From the NCBI RefSeq assembly GCF_002797855.1, contig NZ_PGFB01000003.1, positions 661,455 through 725,454 on the forward strand: DNA of 64,000 nucleotides. The letters run 5' to 3'. This document shows, one piece after another, positions 36,431-45,654 of this stretch. Each line of letters starts with the position of its first letter. The first letter of the stretch is position 1. Made by a program: the position numbers and the translations under genes. This DNA comes from Compostimonas suwonensis. Its GTDB lineage: Bacteria; Actinomycetota; Actinomycetes; Actinomycetales; Microbacteriaceae. The notes below the pieces were generated by a model. It was not told the origin of the DNA. It saw nothing but the letters and a program-made list of their open reading frames with translations, and did no database searches.

Positions 36431-39400
36431 GTGAAGAGAACTGTCCATCCCGCCCGATCGCTACGGTCTCGTGCCGTAGCGACGGCCGCCGCACTGGCCA
36501 TGGTCGCCACGGGCGCGCTCGCGACTGCCGCCCCCGCCTTCGCGGCGCCGGCGCCGGCCGCCGCGCCCGTCATCGTTCCCGCCGCCGCCGAAGACCCGGC
36601 CGAGTTCAAAGCCCTGGTCTTCTCGAAGACGGCCGGCTTCCGGCACGACTCGATCCCGGCCGGGATCCAGGCGATCCAGACCCTCGGACAGCAGAACGAC
36701 TTCGACGTCACGGCGACGGAAGACGCCACGGCCTTCACCGAGTCCAACCTCGCCCAGTACGACGTCGTGATCTGGCTCTCGACGACCGGCGACGTGCTCA
36801 ACGCCGAGCAGCAGGCGGCATTCGAGTCGTACATCGAAGGCGGCGGGGGATACGCGGGCGTTCATGCGGCATCCGACACCGAATACGACTGGCCCTGGTA
36901 CGGCGACCTCGTCGGTGCCTACTTCGACAGCCACCCGGCGGGCACCCCCAACGCCGACGTGACCGTCGAAGACCACGCGCACCCCTCGACCGCGGGCCTG
37001 CCCGACACCTGGAACCGCACCGACGAGTGGTACAACTACCGCGACAACCCCCGCGGCGACGTGCACGTGCTCGCCTCGCTCGACGAGTCGAGCTACGCGG
37101 GCGGCAACATGGGCGCAGACCACCCCATCGCCTGGTGCCAGATCTACGAGGGCGGGCGCTCCTGGTACACGGGCGGCGGCCACACCCAGGCCTCGTACAC
37201 CGAGCCGCTCTTCGTCGAGCACCTGCTCGAGGGCATCCGCACCGCGGCGGGCGTCGTCGACGGCGACTGCGCCGCGACGCAGGACGAGAGCTACGAGCTC
37301 GTGCCCATGGACGACGACACCAACAACCCCATGATGCTGGCCGTCGCGCCCTCGGGCGACGTCTTCTACGCCGAGCGCGACGGACGACTGCGCCTCATCG
37401 ACCACGAGACCAACACGACCACGACCGCCCTCACGCTGTCGGTCTTCACCGCGAACGAAGACGGTCTCGAAGGCATCGTGCTCGACCCCGACTTCGAGAC
37501 CAACAAGTGGATCTACGCCTACTGGTCGCCACTCGACGTCGGATCGTTCGGGCCGCACAACAAGATCTCGCGGTTCACCTTCAACGAGGCCACGGGAACG
37601 ATCGACCCCGCGAGCGAGAAGACGATCCTGCGCGTCACCGTGCAGCGCAACACCTGCTGCCACGTCGGCGGCGACATGGTCTTCGACAGCGCGGGCAACC
37701 TCGTGCTCGTGACCGGCGACAACACGAACCCCTTCGAGTCGAGCGGCTACAACCCGATCGACGAGCGCCCCGACCGCGTCGACTACGACGCCCAGCGCTC
37801 CTCGGCCAACACCAACGACCTGCGCGGCAAGGTGCTGCGCATCACCCCGCAGGATGACGGCACTTACACGATCCCCGAGGGCAACCTGTTCCCCGAGGCC
37901 GACGACACCACGAACAAGACGCGCCCCGAGATCTACGCCATGGGCTTCCGCAACCCGTTCCGCATCGGCATCGACCTCGAGACCGACAACCTCATGGTCG
38001 CCGACTACGGCCCCGACGCCAACGCGGCGAGCGCGACACGCGGCCCGGACGGCCGGGTCGAGTGGAACCTCATCGAGGAGCCGGGCAACTACGGCTGGCC
38101 GTACTGCCATTCGAACACCTGCTACAACGACTTCAACTTCGCGACGAACCAGTCCGGGCCGAAGTTCGACCCGCTGAACATCGTCAACTCCTCGCCCAAC
38201 AACACGGGCCTGACGAACCTGCCCGACGTCACCTACCCCGACGTCTGGTACGGCTACGGCGCCAACCCCGAGTTCCCGGAGATCGGCGGTGGAGGCGCGC
38301 CCATGGGCGGCCCCGTCTACCGATATGACGAGAACCTCGACTCCGAGGTCAAGTGGCCCGAGTACTGGGACGGCAAAGCCCTCTTCGGCGAGTGGAACCA
38401 GGGCAAGATGTACTCCTTCCAGCTCGACCAGGAAGAAGCCGGCGAGCTCGTCGACATCAACCGCATCCTGCCGGGCATCTTCGACCCGAGCGCCGGCTTC
38501 GCCCGTGCCATGGACTTCGAGTTCGGCCCCGACGGAGCGCTCTACGTGATCGACTGGGGCTCCGGCTTCAGCGGCAACAACGACGACTCCGGCATCTTCA
38601 AGGTCAACTACATCCAGGGCGACCCCTCGCCGATCGCCCGTGCGTCCTCCGACGTCACGAACGGCGCGGGTCCGCTCACGGTGCAGTTCAGCTCGGAGGG
38701 CACGCGGCATCCCGCCAGCAAGCCCATCTCGCTGCAGTGGACCTTCGGTGACGGCAGCCCGGCGTCGACGGAAGCCGACCCCGTGCACACCTACGCCGTC
38801 AACGGCGAGTACGTCGCCCAGCTGACCGTGACGGATGACGACGGCAAGACCGCCTTCGCCAACGTCACGATCGTCGTCGGCAACCAGGAGCCGATCGTCA
38901 CGATCGACTTCCCCGACAACGGAGGCTTCTTCGAGTGGGGCGACCAGGTGCGGTACGAGGTGAGCGTCGTCGACCCCGACGGCGAGTTCGACTGCTCGAA
39001 CGTCAGCCTGCACCCCGCTCTCGGCCACGACTCGCACGCACACCCGATGGAGGTGCTCGACGGCTGTGAAGGCGTTATGCAGACGAGCCGGGACGACGGT
39101 CACGGCGCCGACGCCAACATCTTCTGGGTCGTCGACGCCCGCTACACCGACGACGGCGGCGCGGCCGGCATCCCCCTGACCGGCTTCGGCCTCGGCATCC
39201 TGCAGCCCAAGCGCCTGCAGGCCGAGTTCTTCAGCGAGACCGGCCGGGTCGGCGGAACCGGCGCAGCCGGCGAAGGCGTGCAGATCGAGAACACGACCGA
39301 CTCGCAGGGCGGCAGCCGCAACATCGGCTTCATCGAGCCCAACGACTGGTGGTCGCACGATCCGGTGAGCCTGCGCAACGTCGACGGGCTGAGCCTCCGG

Positions 39401-42400
39401 GCCGCGTCCAACAACGGCGCCGGCGGTGTTCTCTCGGTGCGATGGGACTCGCCGACCGGTGACGAGCTCGGACAGATCACCATCCCGAACACGGGCGGCT
39501 GGCAGACGTTCAACGACTTCGCCCTCGATCTGCCCGACGACGCTCCCGTGGGAAGCGGCGCGCTGTACTTCGTGCTGCTCTCCGGCGGGATCAACGTCAA
39601 CTGGATCGACATCGACGGCCGCGGCGCGACCGACAACGAGCGGCCGACGGCCGAGCTCACGCTCGACACGAGCTCCGGCACGACCCCGTTGACGGTCAAC
39701 GCCTCGGTCGAGGTGGGCGACCCCGACGGTGACGCCTCGGCGATCTCCGTGAGCTGGGATCAGGGAACCGGTGACGGATTCGTCGCGGGCGATGCATCCG
39801 AGCAGTTCGTCTACACGGAGCCCGGAACGTACCGTCTGACGGTACGGGCCACGGATGCCGGCGGAGCCTACGTCGACGCCTACGAGACGGTCACCGTGAT
39901 CGAGCCCGACTCCGGCATGTGCTTCGCCGGCCGGTCGGACGACTTCCTCGGGACGAGCCTCGACGAGGAGCGCTGGACGAGCGTGCTCAACCGCGACCAG
40001 AACCTGGCCGTGAGCGACGGACGCCTCGTGCTGCCTGCGACGAAGACCGACATCTACGGCACGAACAACCTGAACCCCGCCAACGTCGTGCTGCAGGACC
40101 TGCCCGACGGCGCATGGGAGGCGACCGCCAAGGTCACCCTGCCGGCGCGTGCGGGCTACCAGCAGGCCGGCCTGATCGTCTACGGCAACGACGACAACTA
40201 CGGCAAGATCGTGCTCCAGGGGCGCAACACCTCGGGCGAGTCGTCGGCCGACCGGGTCTTCCAGTTCATCCGTGAAGAGGGCGGCGTGCCGAACGAGGTC
40301 GCGGCGTCGAACTCGCCGGCGCTCGGCGCGGCCTTCCCCGACACGTACTACGTGCGGCTCACGAGTGACGGAACGAACCTCAACGCCTCGTACTCGGCTG
40401 ATGGGCAGGTCTTCACGGCCATGTCGCAGACGAAGACGATGGCGGGCATCACGAACCCGAGGATCGGCCTCATCTCGGTGGCGGGCTCCGGCTCGATCCC
40501 TGCGGTGATCAATGCCGAGTTCGACTGGTTCATGATCACGCCGGACGACACGGCCGGTGCCGCAGGCCCGAACGACGAGTTCGACGGCGAGAGCCTCGAC
40601 GCGTGCCGTTGGTCGGTGCTCAACGAGAACACGGCCGGTTACCGGGTCGCCGACGGATCGCTGGAGATCGACACGACTCCGACGGATGTCTACGGCACGG
40701 CCAACACCCCGGTCGAGAACCTCGTGCTGCAGAACCAGCCGGGAACCGACTGGACGATCGAGACGAAGGTCGACGGCTCGACCTTCGACCGCCAGTACCA
40801 GCAGGGCGGCATCATCCTGTACGGCGACCAGGACAACTACGTGAAGATCGACCACATGACGACCAACACGGCGGGCTCCGCCGAGGTTCGTGTGATCGAG
40901 CTGCGCAGTGAGATCGGCGCGGTCGTGCAGAACCCCCAGCCGCAGGTCACGGTCACGGGCGACGTCTACTGGCTGCGCCTGACCAAGGCCGGCTCGACGT
41001 TCACCGGCTCGTACAGCACCGACGGCGTCAGCTGGACGCCGTTCGCGCAGACGGTCGCGAACCCGGGGCTCGGAGCGGCGAAGGTGGGCCTCTACGCCCT
41101 CGGCGCGGCCCAGACCGCGGCGGCGACGGCCTCGTTCGATCACTTCCGGGTGATCACCGATCCGCTCGTCGTGTCGGGAACCCTCGACCCGGCGGCGCCG
41201 AACGGCTCGAACGGCTGGTACACGAGCGGCGTCTCGCTCACGATCGACGCCGAGGGAGGCTCCGGTGACGTCTACCGCGAGTACAAGCTCGACGGTGCGG
41301 CGAACTGGTCGGAATACACGACGCCCGTCGTCGTGAACACGCCCGGCGAGCACGAGATCGAGTTCCGCGCTTCGGCGTCGGGCGAGACGACCGAGAGCGA
41401 GACGGTGTCGTTCAAGATCGACGGCTCGGCCCCGACGGTCGACGCCGAGCTCGTGAGCGACGCGGATGACGCGTCTGTCCGTTCCGTCGAGATCACGGCG
41501 TCCGACACCCCGAGCGGTGTCGACACGGTCGAGTACCGCATCGGCTCCGGCGCGTGGACCGAGTACACGGCCCCCGTCTCGGTGACGATCGACGCTCAGA
41601 CGGTCGCCTACCGGGCGACGGATGCCGCGGGCAACGCCTCTGCGGAGGAGACCCTCGTGGTTCCCGCCGCACCCGAGGAGCCGGAGCCCGTCGTCGAGGT
41701 CGAGGTCTCCCTCGACCCTGCGACGCCGAACGGCGCGAGCGGCTGGTACACGAGCCCCGTCACCGTGACGGCGACGGGAACGTCGACCGTCCCGGGCGCG
41801 GTCACGGTCGAGGTCTCGACGGATGACGGCGAGAGCTGGAGCCCGCTCGGAGCCTCGCACACCGTGTCGGCTCAGGGCCAGACGAGCCTGCTGGTGCGTG
41901 CGAGCGACGTCGACGGCAACCACTCCGCCTCGGAGCCGGTCGTCGTCAGCGTCGACACCGTCGTGCCGACGGCGTCCCACACGGTGACCGACCGCGCTGT
42001 GACGCTCACGGCGGCCGACGCCGAACCGAACGCCGGCGCGGCGACGGTGCAGTTCAAGCTCAGCTCGGACGCGGATGACGCGGCCTGGCGGGTCTACTCG
42101 GCACCCATCGCTGTGGCCGCGGACGAGAGCGAGACGGTCAGCTACCGTGCGCTCGACGCCGCGGGCAACACGGGCGACGAGCACACCGTGACCGTCGACG
42201 CGGAGGAGCCCCCGCTGGTTCCCTCGCTCACGGTCGACGACCTGAGTGTCAAGCCGGGCGAGACCGTGACCGTGACCGGTTCCGGCTTCGAGCCGGGCGC
42301 GACGGTCGACGTCTGGTTCGAGTCCGACCCGGTGCTCATCGAGAGCGTCGAGATCGACGAGAACGGCGGCTTCGAGCTCGACATCGTGGTTCCGGCCGGC

Positions 42401-42763
42401 ACCGACCCGGGGGAGCACCACGTCGTGATCCGCTCGGGTGAGACGGTGCTCGTGCAGAGCCAGACGATCGTCGTCACGGCGGCGGACGTCGACCCGGGCC
42501 CCGGTGACGGCGATGGCGATGGCGATGGCGACGGTGACGGACCCGGCGCGGGCAACGGCAACGGGAACGGCAGTGGCAACGGTGCCGGAACCGGCAACGG
42601 CGGCACGGCCGGATCGGGGTCGGGCAGCGGCTCGCTCTCGAACACCGGTGCCGACCAGTGGCAGACGATGCTGCCTCTCGCCCTGATCCTGCTGCTCGGC
42701 GGCGCGGGCGGCCTGCTGGTCACCCGTCGTCTGCGGGCGCAGAGGGCAGAGCAGGGGGAGTAG
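36431..42763 (+). CDS. Giant wall-associated ThuA / glucose-sorbosone dehydrogenase protein, copy 2
   Basis: A 2110-residue paralogue of the 28938 product with the same order of domains: signal peptide 1-38 (TAAPAFA), ThuA-like about 55-275, GSDH propeller to about 730, PKD, CBM6, PKD, two DUF1349-like modules, OmpL47/Ig-like repeats, IPT-like domain, and a Gly/Asn- and Asp-rich linker. GTG 36431 was chosen because GAGGAGAT lies upstream and the signal peptide starts there, as in copy 1. The C-terminus has LSNTG at 2069-2073 instead of LPNTG, with serine replacing the proline that sortases normally need, and is then followed by the helix and basic tail. It arose by tandem duplication that included the promoter. 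Confidence 0.88.
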   Translation: MKRTVHPARSLRSRAVATAAALAMVATGALATAAPAFAAPAPAAAPVIVPAAAEDPAEFKALVFSKTAGFRHDSIPAGIQAIQTLGQQNDFDVTATEDATAFTESNLAQYDVVIWLSTTGDVLNAEQQAAFESYIEGGGGYAGVHAASDTEYDWPWYGDLVGAYFDSHPAGTPNADVTVEDHAHPSTAGLPDTWNRTDEWYNYRDNPRGDVHVLASLDESSYAGGNMGADHPIAWCQIYEGGRSWYTGGGHTQASYTEPLFVEHLLEGIRTAAGVVDGDCAATQDESYELVPMDDDTNNPMMLAVAPSGDVFYAERDGRLRLIDHETNTTTTALTLSVFTANEDGLEGIVLDPDFETNKWIYAYWSPLDVGSFGPHNKISRFTFNEATGTIDPASEKTILRVTVQRNTCCHVGGDMVFDSAGNLVLVTGDNTNPFESSGYNPIDERPDRVDYDAQRSSANTNDLRGKVLRITPQDDGTYTIPEGNLFPEADDTTNKTRPEIYAMGFRNPFRIGIDLETDNLMVADYGPDANAASATRGPDGRVEWNLIEEPGNYGWPYCHSNTCYNDFNFATNQSGPKFDPLNIVNSSPNNTGLTNLPDVTYPDVWYGYGANPEFPEIGGGGAPMGGPVYRYDENLDSEVKWPEYWDGKALFGEWNQGKMYSFQLDQEEAGELVDINRILPGIFDPSAGFARAMDFEFGPDGALYVIDWGSGFSGNNDDSGIFKVNYIQGDPSPIARASSDVTNGAGPLTVQFSSEGTRHPASKPISLQWTFGDGSPASTEADPVHTYAVNGEYVAQLTVTDDDGKTAFANVTIVVGNQEPIVTIDFPDNGGFFEWGDQVRYEVSVVDPDGEFDCSNVSLHPALGHDSHAHPMEVLDGCEGVMQTSRDDGHGADANIFWVVDARYTDDGGAAGIPLTGFGLGILQPKRLQAEFFSETGRVGGTGAAGEGVQIENTTDSQGGSRNIGFIEPNDWWSHDPVSLRNVDGLSLRAASNNGAGGVLSVRWDSPTGDELGQITIPNTGGWQTFNDFALDLPDDAPVGSGALYFVLLSGGINVNWIDIDGRGATDNERPTAELTLDTSSGTTPLTVNASVEVGDPDGDASAISVSWDQGTGDGFVAGDASEQFVYTEPGTYRLTVRATDAGGAYVDAYETVTVIEPDSGMCFAGRSDDFLGTSLDEERWTSVLNRDQNLAVSDGRLVLPATKTDIYGTNNLNPANVVLQDLPDGAWEATAKVTLPARAGYQQAGLIVYGNDDNYGKIVLQGRNTSGESSADRVFQFIREEGGVPNEVAASNSPALGAAFPDTYYVRLTSDGTNLNASYSADGQVFTAMSQTKTMAGITNPRIGLISVAGSGSIPAVINAEFDWFMITPDDTAGAAGPNDEFDGESLDACRWSVLNENTAGYRVADGSLEIDTTPTDVYGTANTPVENLVLQNQPGTDWTIETKVDGSTFDRQYQQGGIILYGDQDNYVKIDHMTTNTAGSAEVRVIELRSEIGAVVQNPQPQVTVTGDVYWLRLTKAGSTFTGSYSTDGVSWTPFAQTVANPGLGAAKVGLYALGAAQTAAATASFDHFRVITDPLVVSGTLDPAAPNGSNGWYTSGVSLTIDAEGGSGDVYREYKLDGAANWSEYTTPVVVNTPGEHEIEFRASASGETTESETVSFKIDGSAPTVDAELVSDADDASVRSVEITASDTPSGVDTVEYRIGSGAWTEYTAPVSVTIDAQTVAYRATDAAGNASAEETLVVPAAPEEPEPVVEVEVSLDPATPNGASGWYTSPVTVTATGTSTVPGAVTVEVSTDDGESWSPLGASHTVSAQGQTSLLVRASDVDGNHSASEPVVVSVDTVVPTASHTVTDRAVTLTAADAEPNAGAATVQFKLSSDADDAAWRVYSAPIAVAADESETVSYRALDAAGNTGDEHTVTVDAEEPPLVPSLTVDDLSVKPGETVTVTGSGFEPGATVDVWFESDPVLIESVEIDENGGFELDIVVPAGTDPGEHHVVIRSGETVLVQSQTIVVTAADVDPGPGDGDGDGDGDGDGPGAGNGNGNGSGNGAGTGNGGTAGSGSGSGSLSNTGADQWQTMLPLALILLLGGAGGLLVTRRLRAQRAEQGE

Positions 42764-42796
42764 CCGCGGCACGGAGAGACCCGAGGCACTGAGACG

Positions 42797-42830
42797 GTGA
42801 GGCCCCGGAGCGCGAGCTCCGGGGCCTCAC
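42797..42830 (+). terminator. Stem-loop terminator after copy 2
   Basis: GTGAGGCCCCGGAGC (42797-42811) pairs exactly with GCTCCGGGGCCTCAC (42816-42830) around the tetraloop GCGA. It is 34 bp after the stop, as the copy-1 terminator is. Confidence 0.85.
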
Positions 42831-42866
42831 CCGTGCCGTTTCGCCCCGGGGTATATCCTGCAAGAC

Positions 42867-44345
42867 ATGGCCGACCCCACCGCCGCACCGAGCCCCGACC
42901 GTGTGCGATGGCAGGCCTTCGGCGTCTGCGTCGGGGTCGCGGCCCTCACCATCCTCGACTTGTCCAAGGTCAACGTGGGGCTCCCGTCGATCGAGAAGTC
43001 GCTCGGGGCGGGGCCGACCGAGCTGCAGCTCATCGTCGCCGGCTACGCGCTCGCGTTCGGGCTCGCGCTCGTGCCCTCGGGGCGGCTCGGCGACATCCAC
43101 TCGCGTCGTACCCTCTTCATCGTCGGGCTGAGCGCCTTCACGGCGGCGAGCCTGCTGTGCGCGCTCGCTCCCAACATCACGGTGCTCGTGGTGGCGAGGA
43201 TCCTGCAGGGCATCGCCGCCGGCATCCAGATGCCGCAGGTGCTCGGCCTCATCCAGCAGCTCTTCCAGGGCGCGGCCCGCGGCCGGGCGTTCGGTGTCTT
43301 CGGCGCGACGGTCGGAGTCGCGACGGCGTTCGGGCCGACCCTCGGCGGCCTGCTCATCGCGGTCGGAGGCCCGACCGACGGCTGGCGGCTGCTGTTCTGG
43401 ATGAACATCCCGCTCGGCCTGATCGCGATCTTCTTCGCCATGAGGCTGCTGCCCAAACGGCAGGCCCACGATCGCGGGCGCACCGAGCTCGACCTGATCG
43501 GCATCCTGCTGCTGGGCATCACGACGTTCAGCCTGATGCTGCCCTTCGTGCTCACGACGGGCGGACCCGACGACGACCCGAACCGCTGGTGGTGGCTCGT
43601 GGGCTTCGCGCTGGGCGCCGCGGCCTTCGTGTGGTGGGAGCGCGACTACAAACGGCGGGGCAAGTCTCCCGTCATCCACTTCTCGCTCTTCGCCCTCAGC
43701 TCGTACCGCAACGGCATCCTCGTGGCCACCGCCTACTTCGCCGCGATACCGGCGGTCTTCCTGCTCACGACCCTGTACCTGCAGCAGGGGCTCGGCCTCG
43801 CGCCCGTCTTCGCCGGCATGGTGAGCATCCCGTTCGCCCTCGCCTCGGCTGTGACGGCCTGGATCGGCGGGCGGCTCGTCGAGCGCTACGGCCGTGCGCT
43901 CGTCGTACTGGGCCTGGTGCTCGTGATCGTGGGCTTCCTGCTCGTGCTCGCGGCCGCCGTGCTCTCGCCGCGCGAGCTCACCCCGTGGCTCATGGCCGCG
44001 GCGATGACCGTCGCCGGCGCGGGCGGCGGTTTCGTCATCTCGCCGAACCAGACGCTGACCCTCGCCGAGATCCCGGTGACGGAGGGCGGCGTCGCCGGAT
44101 CGATGGCCCAGGTCGGCCAGCGGGTGGGCACGGCGATCGGGGTCGCGGCGGCGAGCTCGACCTTCTTCGCGACGCTGTACCGGGAGTCGGCGGCATCCGA
44201 CCAGCTCGCGGTCTACCACGACGGGGTGCGCAACGGCTTCACCGTGGCGATCGGGCTCATGGCTGTGGCGCTCGTGCTGGGGCTCGTTGATCTGGGGCAG
44301 CGCCGGCGGCGGCAGAAGACGGGCCGGCCGGAGCCGACGGCCTAG
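42867..44345 (+). CDS. MFS transporter, DHA2 (EmrB/QacA-like) drug exporter
   Basis: A 492-residue protein with about 14 hydrophobic segments. The motif after helix 2 is SGRLGDIHSRRTLF, and the motif C-like stretch is GVFGATVGVATAFGPTLGGLL in helix 5, as in 14-TM proton-antiport drug exporters. A long hydrophilic interval near 235-255 divides the halves. The basic C-terminus QRRRRQKTGR is cytoplasmic. It starts immediately after the terminator of the giant gene and shows no regulator next to it, so the substrate is unknown. Confidence 0.87.
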   Translation: MADPTAAPSPDRVRWQAFGVCVGVAALTILDLSKVNVGLPSIEKSLGAGPTELQLIVAGYALAFGLALVPSGRLGDIHSRRTLFIVGLSAFTAASLLCALAPNITVLVVARILQGIAAGIQMPQVLGLIQQLFQGAARGRAFGVFGATVGVATAFGPTLGGLLIAVGGPTDGWRLLFWMNIPLGLIAIFFAMRLLPKRQAHDRGRTELDLIGILLLGITTFSLMLPFVLTTGGPDDDPNRWWWLVGFALGAAAFVWWERDYKRRGKSPVIHFSLFALSSYRNGILVATAYFAAIPAVFLLTTLYLQQGLGLAPVFAGMVSIPFALASAVTAWIGGRLVERYGRALVVLGLVLVIVGFLLVLAAAVLSPRELTPWLMAAAMTVAGAGGGFVISPNQTLTLAEIPVTEGGVAGSMAQVGQRVGTAIGVAAASSTFFATLYRESAASDQLAVYHDGVRNGFTVAIGLMAVALVLGLVDLGQRRRRQKTGRPEPTA

Positions 44346-44385
44346 CCGCGGCCCTGCCGACGGCCCGCAGAACCCCGGATGCCGC

Positions 44386-45204
44386 TCAGCCCCGGTTCAG
44401 CTGGGCGAGCACGGCCTCGTGCAGCAGGCCGTTGGTGGCGACGGCGCTTCCACCCCACGGGCCGGGCTCGCCGGTGGCCGAGGTGAAGCGCCCGCCCGCC
44501 TCCTCGACGATGGGAACGAGGGCAGCGAGGTCGTAGGGCTTGAGGTCGAACTCGCCCACGAGGTCGAGCAGGCCCTCCGCGAGCAGCATGTACGACCACA
44601 TGTCGCCGTACGCCCGAGTGCGCCAGACGGCCCGCGAGAGGGCGAGGAGGTCGTCGAGGCGGCCTTCCTCATCCCAGCCCTTCAGGCTGTTGTAGCTGAG
44701 CGAGGCGTCGGAGAGCTCGGAGACGCCCGAGACGGCGAGACGCCGGGGAGCGGATCGCTCGGGATAGTCGCCCTCCTGCACCCAGGCGCCGGCGCCGATC
44801 GACGCCCACCAGCGCTTGCCGAGGGCGGGGGAGCTCACCACGCCCACGACTGGGCGGCGGTCGATCGCCAGGGCGATGAGGGTGCCCCAGACCGGCACCC
44901 CGCGCATGAAGTTCGCGGTGCCGTCGATGGGGTCGATGATCCACTGCCGTGCGGCGTCGCCCTCGGAGCCGTACTCCTCGCCGAGAACGGCGTCGCCCGG
45001 CCGGTGCGCCGCGATGCGCTCGCGGATGGCCCGTTCGACGGCCCGGTCGGCATCCGTCACGTGGGTCGTGTCGGGCTTGGTGGAGACCTCGAGATCGACG
45101 GCGCGGAAGCGCGAGCGGGTGATGTCGTCCGCGGCATCCGCGAGCTCGAGCGCGAAGCGCAGCTCGTCGTCGAGAGGGGGCAGGATGTCGCGTGCTGAGG
45201 TCAC
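44386..45204 (-). CDS. hisN: Inositol-monophosphatase-family phosphatase, probably histidinol-phosphatase
   Basis: A 272-residue magnesium-dependent phosphatase with a GTG start. The metal-site motifs are GEEYG (glutamate), WIIDPIDGTANF (DPxDGT) and the C-terminal YDLAALVPIVEEAGG. The ordering and length fit the HisN subgroup of actinobacteria (histidinol-phosphate to histidinol). Other IMPase-family members such as SuhB or CysQ are alternatives that sequence alone does not exclude. It is convergent with the MFS gene, 40 bp away, and divergent from tRNA-Lys. Confidence 0.83.
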   Translation of the reverse strand: MTSARDILPPLDDELRFALELADAADDITRSRFRAVDLEVSTKPDTTHVTDADRAVERAIRERIAAHRPGDAVLGEEYGSEGDAARQWIIDPIDGTANFMRGVPVWGTLIALAIDRRPVVGVVSSPALGKRWWASIGAGAWVQEGDYPERSAPRRLAVSGVSELSDASLSYNSLKGWDEEGRLDDLLALSRAVWRTRAYGDMWSYMLLAEGLLDLVGEFDLKPYDLAALVPIVEEAGGRFTSATGEPGPWGGSAVATNGLLHEAVLAQLNRG

Positions 45205-45320
45205 GTCTCAACCCTAGTTGCCCGCCTGCCTGCCCGCCTGCCCGCCCGCACTCGGTTGGACTCGGCCCCCTGCGGCTGATAGTGTTGACCCTCGGTTCGA
45301 GATGCGTTCTCGAACCGATC

Positions 45321-45393
45321 GCACCTCTAGCTCAATCGGCAGAGCAACTGACTCTTAATCAGTGGGTTCTGGGTTCAAGTCCCAGGGGGTGCA
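45321..45393 (+). tRNA. tRNA-Lys (anticodon CTT)
   Basis: A 73-nt cloverleaf. The acceptor GCACCTC/GGGGTGC has one G-U pair. The anticodon stem ACTGA/TCAGT encloses the loop CTCTTAA, anticodon CTT. The T arm is CTGGG/CCCAG with TTCAAGT. CCA is not encoded: the bases after the discriminator A are not CCA. A stem-loop follows 5 bp later. Confidence 0.97.
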
Positions 45394-45398
45394 CATTC

Positions 45399-45427
45399 GC
45401 CCCGTCAGCTTCGTTCGCTGGCGGGGC
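45399..45427 (+). terminator. Stem-loop after tRNA-Lys
   Basis: GCCCCGTCAGC (45399-45409) pairs with GCTGGCGGGGC (45417-45427), with one G-U pair, around the loop TTCGTTC. It directly follows the tRNA and presumably ends its transcript. Confidence 0.7.
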
Positions 45428-45654
45428 ATCGTCGTTGGTGAACCAATCCCAGAGGCGTCGAGTGCTCGGCGTGCGGCACTCGTTCGGCGAGCGACCCCAT
45501 CCGCTCGCGTCCGGCGAGTTCCTGCGCGATGCGGAGCCGGTCCTTCGACCGTCGATGACCGCGATTGCCGAGCGTGGCAGCCATGACCACGCTAGCGTCT
45601 AGGTGAGGGCAGGCAGCTGACAGGTCGGTCCGGTACAGGACGCAGAGCTAAGGG

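Noticed and set aside
36461..42772. Antisense reading frame of about 2100 codons opposite the second giant gene (and one of 1195 codons opposite the first at 28974-32561)
   Set aside because: In GC-rich DNA the opposite frame is open because its stops need rare sense codons. It has no ribosome binding site or recognisable domain, and the composition is typical of such shadows (Arg, Val, Asp, His-rich).
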